DNA of 64,000 nt from Bathymodiolus brooksi (lineage: Eukaryota > Mollusca > Bivalvia > Mytilida > Modiolidae), in NCBI GenBank assembly GCA_963680875.1, contig OY804588.1:57610369-57674368 (forward strand), written 5' to 3'. The notes beneath the pieces were generated by a model. That model made no database searches. It saw only the letters and a list, made by a program, of their open reading frames with translations, and was not told where the DNA came from. Both the position numbers and the translations under genes were made by a program. Within the stretch, counting starts at the first letter, position 1; the number at the start of each line of letters is the position of its first letter. Shown piece after piece: positions 55,694 through 64,000 of this stretch.

Positions 55694-57000
55694 CTGCAGT
55701 TACTACTAGTTGTGTTTTATGAGTAATGTTTTTTCCCCCAATTCTTTCCACCTCTTTTGGAAGCGTTATTAACTGAAATTCGCCGTGCAAAGGGTCAGTA
55801 ACGTCCACTCATAACAAACATGTTCTTCAGCTAGAACTAAATGTGTTTTATGAGTAATTATGGTTTTTTTTTTAATTCTTTCCACCTCTTTTGGAAACGT
55901 GTTTTAGATAATCGTGAATTTGCCGTGCAAAGGGTCACTAGCGACCACTTCTAACACATATGTCGTTCAGCTGCAGTTACTACTAGTTGTGTTTTATGAG
56001 TAATGTTTTTTCCCCAATTCTTTCCACCTCTTTTGGAAGCGTTATTAACTGAAATTCGCCGTGCAAAGGGTCAGTAACGTCCACTCATAACAAACATGTT
56101 CTTCAGCTAGAACTAAATGTGTTTTATGAGTAATTATGGTTTTTTTTTTAATTCTTTCCACCTCTTTTGGAAACGTGTTTTAGATAATCGTGAATTTGCC
56201 GTGCAAAGGGTCACTAGCGACCACTTCTAACACATATGTCGTTCAGCTGCAGTTACTACTAGTTGTGTTTTATGAGTAATGTTTTTTCCCCAATTCTTTC
56301 CACCTCTTTTGGAAGCGTTATTAACTGAAATTCGCCGTGCAAAGGGTCAGTAACGTCCACTCATAACAAACATGTTCTTCAGCTAGAACTAAATGTGTTT
56401 TATGAGTAATTATGGTTTTTTTTTTAATTCTTTCCACCTCTTTTGGAAACGTGTTTTAGATAATCGTGAATTTGCCGTGCAAAGGGTCACTAGCGACCAC
56501 TTCTAACACATATGTCGTTCAGCTGCAGTTACTACTAGTTGTGTTTTATGAGTAATGTTTTTTCCCCAATTCTTTCCACCTCTTTTGGAAGCGTTATTAA
56601 CTGAAATTCGCCGTGCAAAGGGTCAGTAACGTCCACTCATAACAAACATGTTCTTCAGCTAGAATTAAATGTGTTTTATGAGTAATTATGTTGTTTTTTT
56701 TAATTCTTTCCACCTCTTTTGGAAGCGTGTTTTAGATAATCGGGAATTTGCCGTGCAAAGGGTCACTAGCGACCACTCCTAACAAACATGTCGTTCAGCT
56801 GCGTAATTATGTTTTTTTCCAATTCTTTCCACCTCTTTTGGAAGCGTGTTTAACTGGATTGGAAATTTGCCGTGCGAAGGGTCATTAACGACCGTTCCCA
56901 ACTAAATGTTCTACGGCTGGAGCTAGTACAAGTTGTGTTTTATGAGTAATTAGGTTTTTTCCTTATTTCCACCTCTTTTGGAAGCATAGTTCCTATTTCT
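55694..57000 (+). repeat. 276-bp dimeric satellite
   Basis: CTGCAGTTACTACTAGTTGT recurs at 55694, 55971, 56247 and 56523 (277, 276, 276 bp). Each unit is two half-units of about 138 bp, both with TTCTTTCCACCTCTTTTGGA and GCCGTGCAAAGGGTCA. The last units (56800-57000) are degenerate monomers. Confidence 0.93.
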
Positions 57001-57344
57001 ACGAGTGAGTTATATTGTTTTTATTTCATCCAATCAAAATACTGTTTAATCCCACCAGTGGATTATTTCATCAGATTATAATATTCAACCTTTTATTTTA
57101 ATACAATTTGTAATTATTTACTGCAAATAAAACGTAGATATATACTTAGGTGCACAGGGCGTATTTTTGGTATAATCTTCATCAGGTACGCTTCAGCAAA
57201 ATTTCACATCATAATATAGTTTATTTAAAAATGCATATTTACAAATAACCTTTGTGATTGGGGATAGGTTTCATCAATATTATAAACACCCTCTCCCTAT
57301 ATATAAATAAATAGACCATCCAGACAATTTACACGTAGAAAGCG
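57001..57344. other. No gene; partial Z module
   Basis: Around 57130-57190 an inverted Z-like module (AACGTAGATATA, AATCTTCATCAGGTACGCT). Otherwise nothing recognised. Confidence 0.5.
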
Positions 57345-57623
57345 ACATAACTCAGAGACACATATATAAATGCACCTAATATTATATTGGGTATAATGAA
57401 TCCTTTAGATCCAGATAACACTATTTATCAAGTCATTTCGATTTTAAAGTATTATTTATATAAATGTAGATGTTTGGGTGATAAACCCAGTATAAATGGA
57501 GGCATAAAATACCTGAAATATTGTATTAAAGTGGAAAAGACAACCATACATTTCTTATCCCCTACACAAACAGAATATATATGTAAAAAGTGGTTGCCAT
57601 TTGAAACTGTCCTTGGTGTTTGA
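57345..57623 (+). pseudogene. Possible LINE ORF2 C-terminus
   Basis: The plus-strand frame to the stop at 57621-57623 reads MNPLDPDNTIYQVIS, YYLYKCRCLGDKPS, KYLKYCIKVEK and LSPTQTEYICKKW. The alternation of a YYLYKCR-type helix with a basic YLK-x-x-I-x-x-E segment and a final KKW resembles the extreme C-terminus of some non-LTR reverse transcriptases. It is unlike LINE 1 and LINE 2 here. It could equally be an unknown small protein; no ATG context or splice site decides. Confidence 0.3.
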
Positions 57624-58159
57624 AATTTCAGTGCAGTGTTGTATAATGTTGGATTTATCAATTAAATTTCTTTTGTCTGTGTAAAATTGTAGATGCACGT
57701 CATATGTTTTGGTATTTGTATCTGCCTCTGCTTTTCTTTAAAAATAAACAAATTACTAAAAAAACACAAAAAAAAACAAACTCGGAGACACATTGTCATT
57801 TAATTGTGATTTTCTTACAACACAATCTAATTAAAATTAAATTTTTGTTGTATCACTTATTTATATGTTTTCTGTTGGCAACACACTTCAACTAACGATA
57901 TCCCGTAAGGGGTCACGTCAGGTTTCATATTATCAACCGACCAATAATCAATGAGGCTACTTAATCTTTAGGATCAAAGCCCAGTACATGCCAAGAACTA
58001 TTATCCGATTGGTCAATATATTTAACTGTCTTGCATATGATTGGACGGCTAACGATGAATAAAAGGTTTTATGACATGACGCCAAGCGGGATGTTCTTAT
58101 ATTTTAGCGTATCGCCAAGGGATAAAGACTAAAACAAGATACAAGTATCTATTTTTATA
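57624..58159. other. No gene supported
   Basis: AT-rich; nothing recognised beyond an A-rich stretch near 57750. Confidence 0.5.
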
Positions 58160-58440
58160 TAAACGTTAGAGAATGCCGAAGGGACAATCAAACATGGACA
58201 ATCCAGAAAAACTGGCAACATAGGGTACCTATGACGAAGAAACACGACACAATATGTGTTGTCACTACTATACGCTAACAAACATAAATAACGTAAAAAC
58301 AGACATGAGTTCTCCTACAAACAACTGGAGGTAAAGATGAACCGAACATCGTTTGTTATGCGAAAATCGACAACGGACACCACAACATGGCACTCAGAAC
58401 GTAAAGACATAGGACAACACAATTAGATGGTATACAGCGG
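58160..58440 (+). repeat. Dispersed repeat Y, long copy
   Basis: AACGTTAGAGAATGCCGAAGG, AAAACTGGCAACATAGGG, ACACAATATGTGTTGTCAC, ACGTAAAAACAGACATG, AACTGGAGGTAAAGATGAACC and ACCGAACATCGTTTG: the same block order as 23150-23530 but without its 43-bp expansion. Confidence 0.75.
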
Positions 58441-58619
58441 ACACGTACTTGCATATTACAATTGTTGAATCTGGTTCAAATTCTAGCACAGAAAGTTGAC
58501 AGGAATTATGTATGCATTTAAGGCTTAAATGAGTTGGGTTCTTTTCTCTAAATCTTTACGCCATTATGAAAATAACATTTTTGTTTTATTAGTAAAACCA
58601 AAACACTGTCATATAAAAA
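58441..58619. other. No feature recognised
   Basis: Short AT-rich stretch between repeats Y and X. Confidence 0.4.
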
Positions 58620-59045
58620 TGAACTTATGAAGAGTTTGAAGATACCAAAGGTGTAATCATAATCCGTATATCGAAGAAGAACACAATACAATGGCCAAAA
58701 GAAAAAGTACAAAAGGACAAACAACGATTTACAAAACATACATATAAAACTAAAGATCGAGTAACACGAACCCCACTAAAATCCGGGGGTGAAATCGGGT
58801 GCTCCGGAAGGGTAAGCAGTTCCTGCTCCACTAGTGGCACCCGTCGTGTTAATATAGTTACAAACCCGGTAATAAGTCGTGAATGAGGAAAGGACCGGGA
58901 AGTGTTTACGACAAGCTGAACATATCCGTGGTCATTTGTGACACAAATATTCCATAACGGTTAACCAAGTCATGGTGGCGACCGTAACATTTTCGAAGTG
59001 ATGACTTCAACTTTACCAAAGGAACCCTTAACAGCGGGAAAAAAA
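58620..59045 (+). repeat. Dispersed repeat X, long copy outside the palindrome
   Basis: AAGAGTTTGAAGATACCAAAGG, CAATGGCCAAAAGAAAAAG, GTGCTCCGGAAGGGTAAGC, TCCTGCTCCACTAGTGGC and TAACCAAGTCATGGTGGCGA. It shows that the palindrome's outer sequence is an ordinary dispersed repeat. Confidence 0.8.
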
Positions 59046-59154
59046 ACCAACAACAAAAATGAAATCCAGCATTAAAACAGAAATTAATATAGTTTCATTT
59101 TATTACAATTATCATAACATTGTATTTCTACTTCACCTTAACAATTGATTTAAA

Positions 59155-59349
59155 TACAGTGCCTATCGCCACTAAAGATGTGAGTTCGAATCCCTCTCAG
59201 TGAGGTGTACTCGATACAACATTACGTCAAAAAGGTCAGTGACTGGTCGAAGGTCGTTTGTTTTCTCCAGGTATTTCGGTTTCCTCCATCAATAAAACTG
59301 ACCGCCACGATATAACTTAAATATTATTGAAAGTGTCGTTAGACACAAC
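59155..59349 (+). mobile_element. SINE type C
   Basis: B-box-like GTGAGTTCGAATCCC, then body with GTTTCCTCCATCAATAAAAC, GACCGCCACGATATAAC and an altered end GTGTCGTTAGACAC. Confidence 0.75.
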
Positions 59350-59449
59350 AACTCTACTATTTGAATGCAAAGTTTTAATTGTTGTTCACCAAAATGTTAC
59401 TATATTATCATAGAAAATGGTGACGTCGAAAATCTCCCTTAGATTTGTG

Positions 59450-59600
59450 CTAAACGTTAAAGAATACCAAGACGCAATCAAAATTGGACAATCCAGGAGA
59501 ACTGGCAACAAGACTAAGACCATCAAGACAAAATCACAACAATACACAAACAAACACAAATAACGTAAATAAGAAAGTTTAGGTCCTGACTTAACACAGG
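59450..59600 (+). repeat. Dispersed repeat Y, fragment
   Basis: AACGTTAAAGAATACCAAGA, GACAATCCAGGAGAACTGGC and AACGTAAATAAGAAAG. Confidence 0.65.
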
Positions 59601-59621
59601 CAACAGATAACGATAATATAT

Positions 59622-61105
59622 ACATGTAAACAAGCAGGTCAGTAAACACGTGTAGTTAACTGGCTATTAACTAAGATGGTAGAATGTAAACAAGCAGGTC
59701 AGTAAACACGTGTAGTTAACTGGCTATTAACTAAGATGGTAGAATGTAAACAAGCAGGTCAGTAAACACGTGTAGTTAACTGTCTATTAACTAAGATGGT
59801 AGAATGTAAACAAACAGGTCAGTAAACACGTGTAGTTAACTGGCTATTAACTAAGATGGTAGAATGTAAACAAACAGGTCAGTAAACACGTGTAGTTAAC
59901 TGGCTATTAACTATGATGGTAGAATGTAAACAAGCAGGTCAGTAAACACGTGTAGTTAACTGGCTATTAACTAAGATGGTAGAATGTAAACAAACAGGTC
60001 AGTAAACACGTGTAGTTAACTGGCTATTAACTAAGATGGTAGAATGTAAACAAACAGGTCAGTAAACACGTGTAGTTAACTGGCTATTAACTAAGATGGT
60101 AGAATGTAAACAAACAGGTCAGTAAACACGTGTAGTTAACTGGCTATTAACTAAGAAGATGGTAGAATGTAAACAAGCAGGTCAGTAAACACGTGTAGTT
60201 AACTGGCTATTAACTAAGATGGTAGAATGTAAACAAACAGGTCAGTAAACACGTGTAGTTAACTGGCTATTAACTAAGATGGTAGAATGTAAACAAGCAG
60301 GTCAGTAAACACGTGTAGTTAACTGGCTATTAACTAAGATGGTAGAATATAAACAAACAGGTCAGTAAACACGTGTAGTTAACTGGCTATTAACTAAGAT
60401 GGTAGAATGTAAACAAACAGGTCAGTAAACACGTGTAGTTAACTGGCTATTAACTAAGATGGTAGAATGTAAACAAGCAGGTCAGTAAACACGTGTAGTT
60501 AACTGGCTATTAACTAAGATGGTAGAATATAAACAAACAGGTCAGTAAACACTCGTAGTTAACTGGCTATTAACTAAGATGGTAGAATGTAAACAAGCAG
60601 GTCAGTAAACACGTGTAGTTAACTGGCTATTAACTAAGATGGTAGAATGTAAACAAGCAGGTCAGTAAACACATGTAGTTAACTGGCTATTAACTAAGAT
60701 GGTAGAATGTAAACAAACAGGTCAGTAAACACGTGTAGTTAACTGGCTATTAACTAAGATGGTAGAATGTAAACAAACAGGTCAGTAAACACGTGTAGTT
60801 AACTGGCTATTAACTAAGATGGTAGAATATAAACAAACAGGTCAGTAAACACTCGTAGTTTACTGGCTATTAACTAAGATGGTAGAATGTAAACAAGCAG
60901 GTCAGTAAACACGTGTAGTTAACTGGCTATTAACTAAGATGGTAGAATGTAAACAAGCAGGTCAGTAAACACGTGTAGTTAACTGGCTATTAACTAAGAT
61001 GGTAGAATGTAAACAAGCAGGTCAGTAAACACGTGTAGTTAACTGGCTATTAACTAAGATGGTAGAATATAAACAAGCGGGTCAGTAAACACTCGTAGTA
61101 AACTG
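59622..61105 (+). repeat. 60-bp tandem array, about 25 copies
   Basis: Unit with GTAAACAAGCAGGTCAGTAA, ACACGTGTAGTTAACTGGC and TATTAACTAAGATGGTAGAA. Most units keep CACGTG and GTTAAC. Variants (AAGCAG/AAACAG, GAATGT/GAATAT, CTCGTAG) are ordered; the CTCGTAG variant recurs at about 60550, 60850 and 61090. One unit has a 3-bp insertion near 60155. Confidence 0.97.
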
Positions 61106-61471
61106 ATCACTAACTAACAAGGTATAATGTGCTAATTGTTAGGATAAATAATCAATTCGCTATTAATCCTTCTACTATACTAAGCCTTAGGAAAGTTTAG
61201 TTCGGAAAGGCTTGTGACCGGTGGATGCCAAACCGTAGCATTTTTTCAATAATTTTTCATGATCGAATTTAATACTCTACTGAATAATAACAAATCATCT
61301 TCGTGTGATCTTCCACAAAATGACTATAATTTTGTTCAGAAATAAATTAAGTGGCAAAAATATTAGGAAATTGATAACAAAGCATGCATAAATTCAGCTG
61401 AATGTAATCAGATGTATAAAAATCAACAATCGTTATGTCTAACTGGATAATAAATTTGTTTTGTGCATGCT
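61106..61471. other. No gene supported
   Basis: AT-rich stretch between the 60-bp array and a SINE. Confidence 0.5.
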
Positions 61472-61710
61472 TGCAGCAATATTTCAGCTATATCATGGCG
61501 AACAGTTTTAGTGGTGGAAGAAGCCGGAGTATCCGGAGAGAACCACCGATCATGCGCAAGCAACTGAAAACCTTTATCAGTTTCGCCTGCGAGTCGAGTG
61601 CACCATTTCTTGTAATTTACAAAGCCGGGCGCGAACCCACGCCATATTTGTGATAGGCTTGTATGAGTTGTTAGGTAATAACTACCTAACTCATTGAGCC
61701 ACCCGGGCCC
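61472..61710 (-). mobile_element. SINE type B, minus copy
   Basis: Head on the minus strand with GGCCCGGGTGGCTCAATGAG and GGGTTCGCGCCCGGC; body present except the very 3' end (it joins foreign sequence at TTGCAGCAATATTTCAGC). Confidence 0.85.
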
Positions 61711-61810
61711 TTATTATACATCGGATGTACGAATATCGATCAGATGTAGATAATAGTTGATATACATTGTCTAGTCTGGTCGATAATTGGTAATGGTTGG
61801 GGCTAGGGTT

Positions 61811-62226
61811 GTAGTGTTTAGCGCCACTTTCAGTGATATTTCAGCTACAGTCAAACCCATCTTGTGTGAACTTCCAAGGGAACAGTGAAATATGGTCACA
61901 TAAGACAGGTAGTGACTTAATACTGGTTTATTCGATACCAAATGCACTGCGAAGGGAAATAAAAATTAAGGTCACATAATACAAGTTATTGCTTATTAGA
62001 GGCGGTCACTAAAGCAGGTTTTCCTGTATATCATTGCGGTCAGTTTTATTAGTGGATGAAACCCGAGTATCCGGAGAAAACCACCGACCTGCCACAAGTC
62101 ACTGACAAGTATTATCACATAATGTTGTATCGAGCACACCTCGTCATGAGCGTAATTTGAACTCACAACTTCATTGGTGATAGAAATTCATTGCAAAGAT
62201 AGTTGTAAATCCAACTATCATACGGT
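61811..62226 (-). mobile_element. SINE type C, split by a MITE
   Basis: The 3' part of the body is at 61811-61847 (TTTAGCGCCACTTTCAGTG...TCAGCTA) and the rest at 62027-62226 (TATCATTGCGGTCAGTTTTA to the head ATCCAACTATCATACGG). Removing 61848-62028 restores the expected CAGCTATATCAT junction. Confidence 0.85.
61848..62026. mobile_element. Tc1/mariner-like MITE, TA target duplication
   Basis: Ends CAGTCAAACC and GGTTTTCCTG are imperfect inverted repeats, flanked by TA on both sides (61846-61847, 62027-62028). Inside, GTCACATAAGACAGGTAGTG and GGTCACATAATACAAGTTAT repeat a motif. The duplicated TA and the clean restoration of the SINE fix the borders. Confidence 0.85.
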
Positions 62227-62269
62227 AATGCTTGTTTTTATGTTCCTGTGAAGATAGGTGCTGTAATGT

Positions 62270-62410
62270 AACTTTAAGCATATTTTATTGTTCAATATAC
62301 AATTGGATAGGACACAAGTTTCACAACTTAGAAACGTCTTCTCCAATACATACATTGATTAATACAAAATGAACTTATATACTATAATGCTGTAATGTAA
62401 TGTAATGAAG
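62270..62410 (-). mobile_element. LINE 3' end fragment
   Basis: CTTTAAGCATATTTTATTGTTC, CAATTGGATAGGACACAAGT: as at 17390 and at the 3' end of LINE 2. Confidence 0.5.
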
Positions 62411-62539
62411 TTTCAGCATACATATATAATTCCATATTTCGTGACGAATTGAACGCGATTCAACTTTATGTGATATAGTTTATCTGATTTGCGGCAGGGC
62501 GGTAGTTTTAACTGGCCATGAATAAAGCTGGCAGCAACG

Positions 62540-64000
62540 ACATAAAAGAAGATTGAAAATATCAAACGACAGGCAAATGCGATGACCGAACGAAAACGAC
62601 AGTTAAATACGAGGGCCGGACAACAACGACAAGCAAATACGATGGCCGAACGAAAACGACAGGCAAATACGAGGGTCGGACAACAACGACAAGCAAATAC
62701 GAGGGCCGGACAACAACGACAAGCAAATACGAGGGCCGGACAACAACGATAAGCAAATATGAGGGCCGAACGAAAACGACAGGCAAATACGATGGCCGAA
62801 CAACAACGACAAGCAAGTACGATGGCCGAACGAAAACGACAAGAAATACGAGGGCCGGACAACAATGACAAGCAAATACGAGGGCCGGACAGCAACGACA
62901 AGCAAATACGATGGCGGACAACAATGACAAGCAAATACGAGGGCCGGACAACAACGACAAGCAAATACGATGGCCGGACAACAATGACAAGCAAATACGA
63001 TGGCCGAACAACAACGACAAGCAAATACGATGGGCGAACAACAACGACAAGCAAATACGAGGGCCGGACAACAATGACAAGCAAATACGAGGGCCGGACA
63101 ACAACGACAAGCAAATACGATGGCCGAACGAAAACGACAGGCAAATACGAGGGCCGGACAACAACGATAAGCAAATACGATGGCCGAACGAAAACGACAG
63201 GAAATACGATGGCCGAACAACAACGACAAGCAAATATGAGGGCCGGACAACAACGACAAGCAAATACGATGGCCGAACAACAACGACAAGCAAATACGAT
63301 GGCCGAACGAAAACGACAAGCAAATACGAGGGCCAGACAACAACGACAAGCAAATACGAGGGCCGGACAACAATGACAAGCAAATACGAGGGCTGGACAA
63401 CAATGACAAGCAAATACGAGGGCCGGACAACAACGATAAGCAAATACGAGGGCCGGACAACAACGACAAGCAAATACGAGGGCCGGAAAACAATGACAAG
63501 CAAATACAATGGCCGAACGAAAACGACAAGCAAATACGAGGGCCGGACAACAATGACAAGCAAATACGAGGGCCGGAAAACAATGACAAGCAAATACGAG
63601 GGCCGGACAACAACGATAAGCAAATACGATGGCCGGACAACACTGACAAGCAAATACGAGGGCCGGACAACAACGACAAGCAAATACGATGGCCGAACGA
63701 AAACGACAAGCAAATACGAGGGCTGGACAACAATGACAAGCAAATACGAGGGCCGGACAACAACGATAAGCAAATACGATGGCCGGACAACAACGACAAG
63801 CAAATACGAGGGCCGGAAAACAATGACAAGCAAATACGATGGCCGAACGAAAACGGACTGAAATACAAACAAAGGTCAACAAAACATTACAGAGAAGTGA
63901 AGATTGAGCAAGACAAATCCAACATAAAACCGAGAATGAACTCAGGTGATCCGGACAGGTAAGCCAGTCCAGCTCCAATAGTGTTTCCCATCGTCTTACT
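62540..64000 (+). repeat. Repeat X copy expanded by a 30-bp minisatellite
   Basis: 62540-62580 (GAAGATTGAAAATATCAAACGACAGG) and 63856-64000 (AACATTACAGAGAAGTGAAG, AGATTGAGCAAGACAAATCC, GTGATCCGGACAGGTAAGCC) are the two halves of a diverged repeat X. Between them 62570-63855 is a 30-bp minisatellite of about 43 units, CAAATACGAGGGCCGGACAA then CAACGACAAG, alternating with a CGAACGAAAACGACAGG form. With period 30 and no stops, all three minus frames and two plus frames stay open for 200-520 codons; this is a consequence of the repeat, not a gene. The window ends inside repeat X. Confidence 0.93.

Noticed and set aside
62413..63978. 521-codon frame (and 436-, 421-codon frames in other phases)
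   Set aside because: All follow from a stop-free 30-bp repeat; open phases overlap in five frames and the translations are pure repeats.

Overview
The window is eukaryotic, AT-rich and dominated by repeats. It reads as a lophotrochozoan, most likely bivalve (mussel-type), genome. The basis is three kinds of tRNA-headed SINE sharing a body ending GGCGTTAAACACC, many short MITEs, long non-coding satellites, two APE-type non-LTR retrotransposons and one class A receptor gene in a single exon. The species call is inference from repeat style. Almost nothing is ordinary coding sequence: the only convincing host gene is a 7TM receptor on the minus strand (20634-22006) whose signal-peptide exon and 7TM frame are offset by one frameshift.

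The main feature is inverted repetition at every scale. (1) 1-4773 is a palindrome with roughly 99% identical arms of about 1.85 kb around a 1.08 kb spacer holding a SINE with a 12-bp target duplication. (2) 32994-55685 is a giant palindrome: arms of about 12.9 and 9.5 kb, roughly 94% identical where sampled, around a 245-bp centre. A 2.8-kb LINE sits only in the left arm, while a hAT-type MITE and a TTAA-flanked MITE sit at matching places in both arms, giving an order of events. (3) 24420-27300 looks like a third, strongly decayed inverted repeat centred on a short hairpin. (4) Six short hairpin elements (about 130-260 bp) are scattered at 7.4, 7.6, 8.0, 19.1, 25.8 and 32.3 kb.

Layout: 1-4.8 kb palindrome 1; 4.8-13.6 kb SINEs, hairpins and remains of two different tyrosine-recombinase genes (Crypton / KIAA1958-like type); 13.9-16.55 kb a 43-bp satellite built as two copies of a 29-monomer block; 17-20.2 kb AT-rich sequence with a split 22-bp array; 20.6-22.0 kb the receptor gene; 22.1-24 kb MITE, SINE and small minisatellites; 24.4-27.3 kb decayed inverted repeat; 27.8-32.3 kb a broken LINE; 33.0-55.7 kb the giant palindrome, with matched 58-bp and 81-bp arrays in each arm, the latter encoding an in-frame 27-residue repeat; 55.7-57.0 kb a 276-bp dimeric satellite; 57.4-62.4 kb dispersed repeats and a 60-bp array; 62.5-64 kb a 30-bp minisatellite inside a dispersed repeat. 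No operon-like or pathway-level cooperation between genes is visible; the content is mobile elements, their debris and satellites around one receptor gene.
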